Shown: piece by piece, positions 15,238 through 23,725 of the stretch | Layout of the letters: each line of letters begins with the position of its first letter | Numbering within the stretch: the first letter of the stretch is position 1 | Source of the DNA: Gemmatimonadota bacterium | GTDB taxonomy: Bacteria; JBHIER01; G020348925 | Reading direction: 5' to 3' | Assembly (NCBI GenBank): GCA_020348925.1 | Contig: CP070758.1 | Span: 107,161 to 140,761, forward strand | Length of the DNA stretch: 33,601 bases | Notes under the pieces: generated by a model | The model's database searches: none | What the model was told of the DNA's origin: nothing | Seen by the model: only the letters and a program-made list of their open reading frames with translations | Translations under genes and position numbers: made by a program

Positions 15238-17044
15238 GCGATTTTATGTCGAAGGGAAAGATCGAACGGTCTTGTGGGGCATCATTGTTCTGTTCCTTCT
15301 GTTGGGAATGCGACTCTTTTCCCTCCAGGTGATCAAAGGCGAGCACTATCTTCAGATCTCCGAAGAAAATCGCATCCGCCTGGTACCGATTGAAGCCCCG
15401 AGAGGTCTCATTTTCGACAGAAACGGGACGCTTCTGGTAGAGAATTTTCCCTCGTATACGGTCTCCATCCTGCCGCAGGAAGTATCGAATATCGATGCCA
15501 CTCTGGAGCGGCTTGGATCCGTGATCGATCTCCAGCGTCCTCAACCCGTGCCACTTCACGATCGTCGCAGTTTCAATTTCGCCCCGATTAAGCTGAAACG
15601 GGACGTCTCTTTTGATATTGTCTCCTATGTCGAAGAGCACCGGTTGGAATTGCCTGGTGTTCTGTGTCAAGTGGAACCGAAGAGACGCTACAACTGCGGT
15701 CCGGCAGGTGCCCATGTCTTGGGTTACACCGGGGAGATATCCGAAAGGGAGCTCAAGAGATACTACGCCCGCGGATATCTCAGTGGTTGGGCCATAGGCA
15801 AGGAGGGCGTGGAACGTTCGTACGAGGGTGATCTCAAGGGGAGCAACGGATTGCGGTATCTGGAGGTGGACGCCAGAGGTCGTGAGGTGGGACTGTTGGC
15901 CGGAAAGGATCCCATTTCACCTGTACCTGGCAAGAATCTGCATCTGACCATCGATATTCGGCTTCAACGTGTTGCCGAGGAGGTTTTCGAGGAGGGCTGG
16001 ATTGGGGCCCTGGTGGCTCTCGATCCTCAGACAGGCGAGATCCTGGCCATGGTGAGCAAGCCTGCGTTTGATCCGAACCAATTTTCAGCGGTCATGACCG
16101 CTGAAAATTGGGAGAAGATCTATACGGATCCGTGTCATCCTCTCCTCAACAGAGCCGTCTCGTCATCATATCCACCAGGATCGACGCTCAAAATCCTCAC
16201 AGCTGCTGCAGGCCTCGAGGTGGGACTCATTTCCACGAAGACGAGATTTCAACCGTGTACCGGTGAAATGAAATTTGGGAATCGTGTCTTTCACTGTTGG
16301 GTTCCGGAGGGACACGGGGCGATGACTGTCCGGGGAGCCCTGATTCAATCCTGCGACGTCTTTTTTTACCAGCTCGGACAGAGACTTGGGGTGGATACCT
16401 GGTCTCAGTATGCGGCCTTTTTCGGTCTGGGAAACACTATGGGGATCGATTTGGGAGGGGAGGAGGGTGGTCTTGTGCCGGATTCCGATTATTACAACAG
16501 ATTGTTGGGTAAACGAAAGTGGAGTCCGAACGTCATTCTGAACCTGGCCGTGGGACAGGGTGAGTTGCTGGTGACCCCCCTTCAATTGGCAGTTTTTGCG
16601 GGTATCATCGGGACGGAGGGCACATGGTGTCAACCTCACGTCCTCAAGGGCATTGAATTATCCCAGTCGAATGCCATGATTGAGAAGAACGTTCTTGTGA
16701 AACACGTCCCTGAGGTTTCGAAGGAGACGTTGAAAACGATGAAAAAAGCGATGGTCGATGTGGTCAACAGCACCTGGGGGACGGGCAAAGCGGCGGCGAT
16801 TGAGGGTGTGGCTGTGGGCGGGAAAACGGGGACATCGCAGAATCCTCATGGTGACGATCACGCTCTGTTCATGTGCTTTGCCCCGGCCGATGATCCTGTT
16901 ATTGCCCTGGCCGTCATCGTTGAGAACGGCGGGAAAGGGGGGCGTGTCGCCGCGCCCTTGGCGAAAAGGGTCATTGAGGCCTATCTGTTTGACAGGTACG
17001 AGGAGAAGTACGTCTATGGCCAACCGACGACTGAGAAATTTTGA
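15212..17044 (+). CDS. mrdA: Penicillin-binding protein 2 (elongation transpeptidase)
   Basis: Class B PBP that cross-links peptidoglycan in the elongasome. At 610 residues it has one N-terminal membrane helix (about 20-40), the dimerisation/pedestal region starting IEAPRGLIFDRNGTLLVENFP, and the transpeptidase with S324-T-L-K327 (in YPPGSTLKIL), S380-C-D382 and K538-T-G540 (GGKTGTSQ), all intact. I start it at ATG 15212 with GAAGGAG at 15194-15200; the longer open frame from 14975 merely reads through mreD. It overlaps mreD by 26 and rodA by 29 bases, as expected for a PBP2-RodA pair. Confidence 0.96.
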   Translation: MRTGSYQGRRFYVEGKDRTVLWGIIVLFLLLGMRLFSLQVIKGEHYLQISEENRIRLVPIEAPRGLIFDRNGTLLVENFPSYTVSILPQEVSNIDATLERLGSVIDLQRPQPVPLHDRRSFNFAPIKLKRDVSFDIVSYVEEHRLELPGVLCQVEPKRRYNCGPAGAHVLGYTGEISERELKRYYARGYLSGWAIGKEGVERSYEGDLKGSNGLRYLEVDARGREVGLLAGKDPISPVPGKNLHLTIDIRLQRVAEEVFEEGWIGALVALDPQTGEILAMVSKPAFDPNQFSAVMTAENWEKIYTDPCHPLLNRAVSSSYPPGSTLKILTAAAGLEVGLISTKTRFQPCTGEMKFGNRVFHCWVPEGHGAMTVRGALIQSCDVFFYQLGQRLGVDTWSQYAAFFGLGNTMGIDLGGEEGGLVPDSDYYNRLLGKRKWSPNVILNLAVGQGELLVTPLQLAVFAGIIGTEGTWCQPHVLKGIELSQSNAMIEKNVLVKHVPEVSKETLKTMKKAMVDVVNSTWGTGKAAAIEGVAVGGKTGTSQNPHGDDHALFMCFAPADDPVIALAVIVENGGKGGRVAAPLAKRVIEAYLFDRYEEKYVYGQPTTEKF

Positions 17045-18242
17045 TTTCGTTCTTTCGGTGTCCGTCATCATCCTGGCATGCTTCGGTGTCCTGATTATTT
17101 TCAGCGCGACCCATACGAACTCCTCGCCGGCGGAACGGTCACTCTATCAGAAGCAGATTGTGTGGCTGGTTATCGGCTTTGCGGGATTGGCCCTGATGAG
17201 TGCGATTCCCCATAAAATTTTCTACCTCTTGTCGTACATCATGTATCTCGCCGCGCTGCTGTCGCTGGCCGGTCTGTTTTTCGTTCCGGCATCGTTTTCC
17301 GAAGCGTTTCGGTGGTACCGTATTGGTCCGCTGAGCTTTCAACCCTCTGAGCTGGCCAAAATTGCAACGATCTTTGCGGTAGCGCGGTATCTCTCGACGA
17401 GAGAAATTGAAAAGGGGAAACTGGGCGACCTCTTTGTCCCTCTTTTTCTCGTGGCCGTTCCGGCCTTACTCGTCCTTCGCCAGCCCGATCTTGGGACGGC
17501 GCTCGTGTTCGTTGCCATCCTCTTTCCGATGCTCTACTGGAGCGGACTCGGTGTGGCCCGCCTCTTCTTTCTCGTTTCACCGGGGGTCAATGTTCTGCTC
17601 TCCTTTAATTGGATCGCCTGGACGTGTTTTATGTTCGTTCTCTTCGGATCGCTGTATGTCGTAAAGCCGAAGGTGAGCATCATCTTCGCCGTCGTTCTGG
17701 TCAATGTCTCCGTTGGTCTCGCCACGCCGTATTTATGGAACAACGTCCTGCATGAGTACCAACGAAAGCGCGTCATCGCCTTCGTGAACCCGGAGAAGGA
17801 TCCCCTGGGTATGGGGTATCAGGTTATCCAATCGAAGGTTGCCGTCGGATCGGGCAGTTTTACGGGAAAAGGATTTTTACAGGGGACGCAGACAAAACTC
17901 GACTTCCTTCCGAAACAGCATACCGATTTCATCTTCGCCGTTGTGGCTGAGGAGTTTGGTTTTCTGGGCTCGGTGTTGATCCTGTCGATCTTCGGATTGA
18001 TGGTCTATCGCGGGTTGAGGATCGCAGCTCAGGTGCGCAACAGTTACGCCAGCCTGGTCGCGATCGGCGTGGTCACTGTCTTCGTGTTCCATATTGTCGT
18101 GAACATCGGCATGACCCTGGGGATCATGCCTGTGGTCGGATTGCCCTTACCGTTTTTAAGCTACGGCGGATCGTCCCTCCTGGCCAATATGTGTATGGTG
18201 GGATTATTGCTGAACATCGGTGTCAGACGATACGCCTACTGA
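17016..18242 (+). CDS. rodA: Peptidoglycan glycosyltransferase RodA
   Basis: RodA is the SEDS-family polymerase that extends glycan strands from lipid II with PBP2. The 408-residue protein has about ten membrane segments and the SEDS landmarks WYRIGPLSFQPSELAKIA, LRQPDLGTALVF, NPEKDPLGMGYQVIQSKVAVGSG, FLPKQHTDFIFAVVAEEFGF and GLPLPFLSYGGSSLL. These include the Asp of QPDLGT and the Glu of AEEFGF. ATG 17016 is preceded by AGGAGAAG (17001-17008); the frame is open back to 16758 but that part is antiparallel to nothing and simply lies within mrdA. It ends 31 bases before lgt. Confidence 0.96.
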   Translation: MANRRLRNFDFVLSVSVIILACFGVLIIFSATHTNSSPAERSLYQKQIVWLVIGFAGLALMSAIPHKIFYLLSYIMYLAALLSLAGLFFVPASFSEAFRWYRIGPLSFQPSELAKIATIFAVARYLSTREIEKGKLGDLFVPLFLVAVPALLVLRQPDLGTALVFVAILFPMLYWSGLGVARLFFLVSPGVNVLLSFNWIAWTCFMFVLFGSLYVVKPKVSIIFAVVLVNVSVGLATPYLWNNVLHEYQRKRVIAFVNPEKDPLGMGYQVIQSKVAVGSGSFTGKGFLQGTQTKLDFLPKQHTDFIFAVVAEEFGFLGSVLILSIFGLMVYRGLRIAAQVRNSYASLVAIGVVTVFVFHIVVNIGMTLGIMPVVGLPLPFLSYGGSSLLANMCMVGLLLNIGVRRYAY

Positions 18243-18273
18243 CCTTTGATCGGAAATAATCACGAGGAGTTGT

Positions 18274-19080
18274 ATGCATACGACGTTGTTTCAACTGGGT
18301 CCATTCGCGATTCGGAGTTACGGTCTGATGCTGGCCCTCTCTTTTCTGTGCGGCATTCTTCTGGCCAGACGACGGGTGACAAGGATGGGGATTGACGCTC
18401 AACGGATAATGGACCTGGCCGTTGTGGTTATTGTCTCCTCGATTGTAGGCTCGCGAGCGTTGTACGTCCTCTTTCATCTTGAGGAATTTTCCGCAAATCC
18501 TCTGGACATCATTAATCCTTTTCAGAGCTCAGGGGAGGTTGGTATCCAGGGATTGACCATGTACGGCGGGGTGCTTCTCTCCATCATCGCCAGCCTCTGG
18601 TTTCTGCGGCGCCATGGCCTGCCGATCTGGAAGATAGCGGATGCGATTGCTCCCTCCATTGCCCTGGGCGTCTTTCTGACGCGAATTGGCTGCTTTTTAA
18701 ACGGGTGTTGCTTCGGCAAGCCTGGGGACTACCCGTGGTGCGTCGTGTTTCCCCCTGAAAGTGCCGCCGGTTACTTTTTCCCCCACCAACATATTCACCC
18801 GACGCAATTATACGCCTCCCTGTACGGACTTCTTATTTTCGGACTGCTTCTTTTCTTGGAGCGGTTTAAAAAATTTGACGGCTTCACCTTTTGGCTCTTT
18901 CTTCTCCTGTATGCGGTCGCTCGGTTCAGCATCGATTTTGTGAGGTTTTACGAAGGGTCAATGACGCTGTCTGTACTGGGCATGGTCCTGTCGGTGAACC
19001 ATGTGATCAGTGCCGCCCTCTTCGTCCTCGCTCTGGGCATGATGATCCTTCTCAATCACAAACGTCCCTCCGCAGCATAG
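18274..19080 (+). CDS. lgt: Prolipoprotein diacylglyceryl transferase
   Basis: Lgt puts diacylglycerol from phosphatidylglycerol on the lipobox Cys, the first step of lipoprotein maturation in the inner membrane. The 268-residue protein has about seven membrane segments, the N-terminal LGPFAIRSYGLMLALSFLCG, the YGG of GLTMYGGVLLS (His in E. coli; Tyr is frequent elsewhere), the signature TRIGCFLNGCCFGKPG with conserved Arg and Asn, and HPTQLYASLYG. A GAGGAG ribosome-binding site precedes it. The window also holds genes with lipoprotein-type signals (6504, 8593), plausible substrates. Confidence 0.95.
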   Translation: MHTTLFQLGPFAIRSYGLMLALSFLCGILLARRRVTRMGIDAQRIMDLAVVVIVSSIVGSRALYVLFHLEEFSANPLDIINPFQSSGEVGIQGLTMYGGVLLSIIASLWFLRRHGLPIWKIADAIAPSIALGVFLTRIGCFLNGCCFGKPGDYPWCVVFPPESAAGYFFPHQHIHPTQLYASLYGLLIFGLLLFLERFKKFDGFTFWLFLLLYAVARFSIDFVRFYEGSMTLSVLGMVLSVNHVISAALFVLALGMMILLNHKRPSAA

Positions 19081-19090
19081 GCCTTTCCAG

Positions 19091-19846
19091 TTGACGAACT
19101 TCAAAGCCCACATTCTTCGTTGCGGACGCACCCTGTGGAGCGACTGTTTGTCTGGTCTCGCCGACTGCATCTTTCCTCCTTTTTGTCTCGTGTGCGAAAA
19201 AGGACTCGAGGAGCGAGATCACCTGGTCTGTGGGCGCTGTTGGAGCGGTTTCGAGATTATTGATCGTCCCGTTTGTGAGGTCTGCGGGGCTCCCCTCCCT
19301 AAAGGAGAGCGAAGGTGTCCGGCGTGCAGGGGCAAGGGTTTCTCTTTCTCAGGTGTCAGAGCCGCGTACTCGTACAGCGCGGATATACGGAAGATCATTC
19401 ATGCCTTCAAGTTTGGCAGAAAGATATCACTCGCAAAAAGGTTGGGTCGAATCCTTGCCTTTGTCCTGCTGCAGGATGAACGGTTTCGCCAGGCGGAGTG
19501 TATGGTTGCCGTGCCGCTTCATGTCAGCAGGCAACGTGAACGAGGATACAATCAGAGCGAACTGTTGGCCCAAGCGGTGTGCGCCGAATTGGGCATGAAA
19601 TTGGTCAAAGATGCGCTGGTTCGGAGGAAGAGGACGAAACCTCAGACGGCCTTGGCTCCCCGGCGACGCACACGGAATGTCGAAAAGGCCTTTCGAGTGA
19701 CGGATGCCTCCGGCATCGTCGACAGAAAGGTTGTGCTCGTGGATGATGTGTTCACAACGGGAGCGACAGTTGATGCGTGTGCCAAGGCCCTGCGACGTGC
19801 GGGAGCGGTCGACGTCGTCGTCTTGACAGTGACGCGGGCCACATGA
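19091..19846 (+). CDS. ComF family phosphoribosyltransferase-like protein
   Basis: ComF-type proteins pair an N-terminal zinc ribbon with a phosphoribosyltransferase domain and aid DNA uptake in naturally competent bacteria; their biochemical role is unsettled. Here the Cys pairs are clear: CIFPPFCLVCEKG, CGRC, CEVCGAP and CPACRGKG (about residues 27-82). The C-terminal half carries VAVPLHVSRQRERGYNQSELLA and the PRPP loop VVLVDDVFTTGATVDAC. The only start before the zinc ribbon without leaving the gap is TTG 19091, ten bases after lgt with no good ribosome-binding site; a start a few codons later is possible. Confidence 0.88.
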   Translation: MTNFKAHILRCGRTLWSDCLSGLADCIFPPFCLVCEKGLEERDHLVCGRCWSGFEIIDRPVCEVCGAPLPKGERRCPACRGKGFSFSGVRAAYSYSADIRKIIHAFKFGRKISLAKRLGRILAFVLLQDERFRQAECMVAVPLHVSRQRERGYNQSELLAQAVCAELGMKLVKDALVRRKRTKPQTALAPRRRTRNVEKAFRVTDASGIVDRKVVLVDDVFTTGATVDACAKALRRAGAVDVVVLTVTRAT

Positions 19847-19974
19847 GCACTTTCTTTCCGGACGCAACATATTCTGCTTGATCGTGTGTTAAAAATTGTT
19901 ATTTTTATGTATCCATCGAAAGAGAAGGTGTTCCTTCAAGAGGTCCGTTCAATCCTTAAAAGAAAGGGCTGGTT

Positions 19975-21000
19975 ATGGGTGCAAAAGTCGCAATAGTCGG
20001 ATACGGGACCATCGGGAAAAGGGTCGCAGACGCAGTCGCTCTGCAGGATGATATGGAAATAGCCGGTGTGGTCAAAACCCGGGTTTCCTTTGAACTCAGT
20101 GTCGCAAAGCAGAAGGAGTATCCAATATATGCCAGCGATCAGAAGAGTCTGTCACTCTTCAGGGGTGTTGGGATTGACGTTCAGGGACGGGTCGAAGAGC
20201 TGTTGAAGAGAACGGACATTGTCGTCGATTGTACCCCGAAACCTATTGGGGCCAAGAATCGAGAATCATTGTATGAGCCCTATAAAATGAAGGCGATCTA
20301 TCAGGGAGGCGAGAAAGCGAGTGTGAGTGAGGTCTCTTTTGTGGCCCAGTGTAATTATAAGGAGGCTTTCGGCAAAAATCATGTACGGGTTGTGAGCTGT
20401 AATACGACCGGTATGTCGAGAACGCTCTACGCGCTCCATCAGGCTTTTGGGATCAAACGGGCCAGAGCGACGCTGGTACGGCGGGGGACGGATCCCGGAC
20501 AGGTGAAACGGGGACCGATCAATGCCATCGTTCCAACCTTTGAACTGCCGTCGCATCACGGGCCGGATGTGCGGACCGTCATTCCTGAGATCGAAGTGTT
20601 CACAACCTCTCTGGTGGTGCCGACGACGATTATGCACATGCACGCCCTGAGCGTGCGTCTGGAGAAGGAGGCGACCACGAAAGACGTGCTGGACGTTTTT
20701 GCCAATACCCCCCGGGTCAGACTGGTCAAAGCCTGGGATAATGTGCACTCCACGGCGGCCATCATGGAAATGTCGAGGGATTTTGGCCACCCCAGGGGTG
20801 ATATGATGGAGATCTGTGTCTGGGAGGAGGGCGTCGGCTCCTATCACGACGAACTGTTCTACATGCAAGCGGTCCATCAGGAGAGCAATGTGGTTCCGGA
20901 AAATGTCGATGCCATACGGGCCATGCTCGAAATAACCGACGATCCTGAGGAAAGTATGAAGAAGACGGATGAATCCTTGGGATTGAAACGCTGGTGGTAA
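19975..21000 (+). CDS. Type II (archaeal-type) glyceraldehyde-3-phosphate dehydrogenase
   Basis: This 341-residue enzyme belongs to the archaeal GAPDH family, not the common bacterial type. It opens with [17 protein letters not shown] (Rossmann loop) and continues with [28 protein letters not shown] holding the catalytic Cys142, [21 protein letters not shown] and [14 protein letters not shown] with the likely catalytic His. Archaeal homologues use NAD or NADP and in many archaea serve gluconeogenesis. AAAGGG at 19963-19968 precedes the ATG. It is the first gene of a run with aldolase, a type I GAPDH, pgk and tpiA. Transfer from an archaeon, recent or ancient, is plausible. Confidence 0.93.
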   Translation: MGAKVAIVGYGTIGKRVADAVALQDDMEIAGVVKTRVSFELSVAKQKEYPIYASDQKSLSLFRGVGIDVQGRVEELLKRTDIVVDCTPKPIGAKNRESLYEPYKMKAIYQGGEKASVSEVSFVAQCNYKEAFGKNHVRVVSCNTTGMSRTLYALHQAFGIKRARATLVRRGTDPGQVKRGPINAIVPTFELPSHHGPDVRTVIPEIEVFTTSLVVPTTIMHMHALSVRLEKEATTKDVLDVFANTPRVRLVKAWDNVHSTAAIMEMSRDFGHPRGDMMEICVWEEGVGSYHDELFYMQAVHQESNVVPENVDAIRAMLEITDDPEESMKKTDESLGLKRWW

Positions 21001-21018
21001 CCGGGGGAGGTGGGTCCG

Positions 21019-21942
21019 ATGTCTTTGGCCACGAACAAGGAGATTCAGGCGGACGCACGGCGTGGAGCCTACGCCGTCGGCGCCTTCAATACGAGCAATC
21101 TGGAGATCACACAGGCGATCATTGAGGCGGCCGAGGAGGAGCGATCGCCGGTCATTGTCGCGACGTCCCAGAGTGCTATCGCCTATGCCGGGATCGAGGT
21201 GCTTGCCGCTCTTGTCCGGACGATGGCCCAAAAGATCAGCGTGCCGGTTTCGTTGCACCTGGATCACGGCACCGACTTCGACGCCATTATGGGATGTATA
21301 CGTCACGGCTGGACTTCGGTTATGTTCGACGGATCCCACGAGCCCTTTGCGAAGAACGTCTCCGCCACTCAGGAGATCGTGCGGATCGCCCATTCGGCCG
21401 GCCTTTCGGTCGAGGCGGAGCTGGGACGGTTGGTGGGGGTTGAGGATCAGATCTCCGTGAGCGAAAGGGAGGCCGCTCTGACCGATCCGGAAGAGGCGGT
21501 CCGGTTTGTCGCGGAGACGGGCTGTGACACGCTGGCCGTGGCCATCGGAACGTCCCACGGAGCGTACAAGTTTCAAGGGGAAGCGAAGCTCGATTTCGAG
21601 CGCTTGGAGATGATTGCCCGAGGGGTTGCCGCACAGCTCGTTCTCCACGGCGCATCCAGTGTCATACCGGAGATCCTTGAAAAAGCGAATGCCTACGGGG
21701 CTCAGCTGTCAGGGGCGAAAGGCGTCCCACCTGAAGATATTCAGAGGGCCGTCCACCTCGGCATCACCAAGGTGAATATTGACACGGATCTCAGATTGGC
21801 CTTCACCGCGGCGACGAGGGAATTTTTAGGGACGCACCCAAAAATCTTCGATCCGAGGAAGATCGCCGGTGCGGGCAGAGAGGCCATGAAGGCGGTCATC
21901 AAAGCAAAAATGCAGCTTTTGGGAAGCAGTGGGAAGGGGTAA
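21019..21942 (+). CDS. Class II fructose-bisphosphate aldolase
   Basis: The zinc-dependent aldolase interconverts fructose-1,6-bisphosphate with DHAP and glyceraldehyde-3-phosphate. Metal and catalytic segments are present: VSLHLDHGTDF (Asp82 and His83), EAELGRLVG, VAIGTSHGAYKF (zinc His), LVLHGASSVIP (second zinc His and phosphate Ser) and GITKVNIDTDLRLAFT. At about 307 residues it has normal length. ATG 21019 has GGGGGAGG (21003-21010) eight bases upstream, better than GTG 21010. Related bisphosphate aldolases (tagatose) share these motifs, but neighbouring triose-phosphate genes favour FBP. It lies 18 bases after the archaeal-type GAPDH. Confidence 0.93.
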   Translation: MSLATNKEIQADARRGAYAVGAFNTSNLEITQAIIEAAEEERSPVIVATSQSAIAYAGIEVLAALVRTMAQKISVPVSLHLDHGTDFDAIMGCIRHGWTSVMFDGSHEPFAKNVSATQEIVRIAHSAGLSVEAELGRLVGVEDQISVSEREAALTDPEEAVRFVAETGCDTLAVAIGTSHGAYKFQGEAKLDFERLEMIARGVAAQLVLHGASSVIPEILEKANAYGAQLSGAKGVPPEDIQRAVHLGITKVNIDTDLRLAFTAATREFLGTHPKIFDPRKIAGAGREAMKAVIKAKMQLLGSSGKG

Positions 21943-21996
21943 CAGACTATTTTCTTAAAAGTTTCGAGGATTCATTGAGAAGTGAGGTGAAGACGT

Positions 21997-23664
21997 ATGG
22001 CTATTCGAGTAGCAATTAATGGTTTCGGCCGTATCGGGCGGCTCGTCTGTCGGTTGGGGGCAAAGAACTCGAATATTGAGCTCGTTGCCATCAATGACAT
22101 TGCGGACATTCATACATCCGCCCATCTGCTCAAACACGATTCCGTTCATGGGGTTTTTGACGCCGATGTTCGCGTCGAGGATCATGCCATCGTGATCGAT
22201 GGGATTCCTATTGCCTATCACTCGGAACGGGAACCCGAGGCTCTGCCCTGGAAACAGATGAAGGCAGAGCTCGTGGTGGAAGCCACGGGGATCTTCAGAA
22301 AGAGGGAACAGCTGGCGAAGCATCTGAAGGCCGGTGCGGAGAAAGTTATCCTGACAGCTCCTGCCAAGGACGCCGTCGATGCGACCATCGTTTTGGGTGT
22401 GAACGACGCCCAGGCGAAGCCGGAGTACAAAATTTTTTCGAACGCCTCGTGTACGACGAATTGCCTGGCACCGGTGCTGAAGGTGATCAACGATCGCTTC
22501 TCCATCCGGCGGGGTTTCATGACCACGGTCCACGCCATCACCAACGACCAGCGCATTCTCGATGTCTCCCACGCCGATCCCCGGCGGGCCAGGGCCGCGT
22601 CCATGTCCATCATCCCGACGAAGACCGGCGCTGCCTCGGCCATCAAGCTCGTCCTGCCGGAGCTGGAGGGAAAGATGGAGGCCATCGCGATGAGGGTGCC
22701 CATTGCGGACGGCTCCAACATCGATGTGGCCCTGGAGCTGGACAAGAACACGACGGTTGATGAGGTCAATGCTGCCTTTCAGGAGGCGGCCGAGACCGAT
22801 GTGGCCCACGGGGGATTGAAGGGCATCCTGGAATACTCGGAAGCCCCATTGGTCTCGGTGGACATTATCGGCAATCCCCATTCGGCCATCTTCGACAGCC
22901 TTTCGACCAGGCTCATCGGGGACAATTTCCTGAAGATCGTCGCCTGGTACGACAATGAATGGGGCTACTCGAATCGGGTCGTGGACCTCATTGAAAAAGT
23001 GAGCGGCGAACATATCGTCCATTACCCCGCCTTTCAGGTTTTTGAGAATCCCATCGAATTTCAGGAATGTGCTCACTGGCTTGACACCTTGGAGGGGGAT
23101 CGATGTCTTGTCTCTGATATCATTCACAGCATGACGAGAAATCAGGATCTGTCCGTGGATGTCGCCCTGAAATTGTTCTCCCACTTCGGGCGGAACAAGG
23201 AGGAGTATGCGCTCTACGTGGATTTCGTCAACAAACGCTGGCGGGTCTTTCAGGAGAAGCTGAAAGAGGGCAAATGGACCTTCCGCGACATTTACAGCCG
23301 GACCGGTATCGAGGAGTACATCTCTGAGAAGAAGGCCCCTATGGACAGCGCGGAGGATCCGGCCGATGAGATCAGACACCGCATGGAGACGCTCATCAAA
23401 TTTCTGGATTACGACAAATACCACATCGGTCTGACGGAGGACCGGGTCCACTACAACTTTTTGCTGAAGGCCAATCGAGGGGTCATTGTTGACTTTCCAT
23501 CGCGGGTCTATTCGAAGTTCGCCTGCGGTCAGGTCATCACGGAGCCGTCAAGTATCGATTTCCACGAGCGGCAATTCACAGCGGCCTGGGATGAAATTCC
23601 GTCGGAATGGAAGGACAAGAAGAACGTCAAAAAATGGCTCACCAAGCAGCTGGACAAAATCTGA
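21997..23664 (+). CDS. Type I glyceraldehyde-3-phosphate dehydrogenase with ~220-residue C-terminal extension
   Basis: Residues 1 to about 335 are a complete bacterial GAPDH: VAINGFGRIGRLVCRLG, then SNASCTTNCLAPV with catalytic Cys152, His179 in TTVHAITNDQRI, RRARAASMSIIPTKTGAA and WYDNEWGYSNRVVDLI at the normal end. A typical enzyme stops here near 335; this one continues in frame for about 220 residues (23005-23664) with no membrane segment, signal or repeat. The tail is charged and aromatic (for example HFGRNKEEYALYVDFVNKRW and SEWKDKKNVKKWLTKQ). I do not recognise it. It is not the short CP12-like tail of plant GapB. One open frame and similar base composition speak against a frameshift. 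Neighbours are aldolase and pgk. Confidence 0.92.
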   Translation: MAIRVAINGFGRIGRLVCRLGAKNSNIELVAINDIADIHTSAHLLKHDSVHGVFDADVRVEDHAIVIDGIPIAYHSEREPEALPWKQMKAELVVEATGIFRKREQLAKHLKAGAEKVILTAPAKDAVDATIVLGVNDAQAKPEYKIFSNASCTTNCLAPVLKVINDRFSIRRGFMTTVHAITNDQRILDVSHADPRRARAASMSIIPTKTGAASAIKLVLPELEGKMEAIAMRVPIADGSNIDVALELDKNTTVDEVNAAFQEAAETDVAHGGLKGILEYSEAPLVSVDIIGNPHSAIFDSLSTRLIGDNFLKIVAWYDNEWGYSNRVVDLIEKVSGEHIVHYPAFQVFENPIEFQECAHWLDTLEGDRCLVSDIIHSMTRNQDLSVDVALKLFSHFGRNKEEYALYVDFVNKRWRVFQEKLKEGKWTFRDIYSRTGIEEYISEKKAPMDSAEDPADEIRHRMETLIKFLDYDKYHIGLTEDRVHYNFLLKANRGVIVDFPSRVYSKFACGQVITEPSSIDFHERQFTAAWDEIPSEWKDKKNVKKWLTKQLDKI

Positions 23665-23725
23665 TGTCCCGTGCAGGTGAGGCTGAGAGCACAACCGGAA
23701 GGTGCACATGAGGGGTATTCCTGTT

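Noticed and set aside
20266-21648. Minus-strand open frame of 460 codons opposite GAPDH and aldolase
   Set aside because: It spans two clear plus-strand genes and gives no family-like protein.
21955-23451. Long minus-strand open frame (498 codons) opposite the extended GAPDH
   Set aside because: It mirrors the codon pattern of the confidently identified GAPDH gene, has no recognisable domain and no ribosome-binding site.
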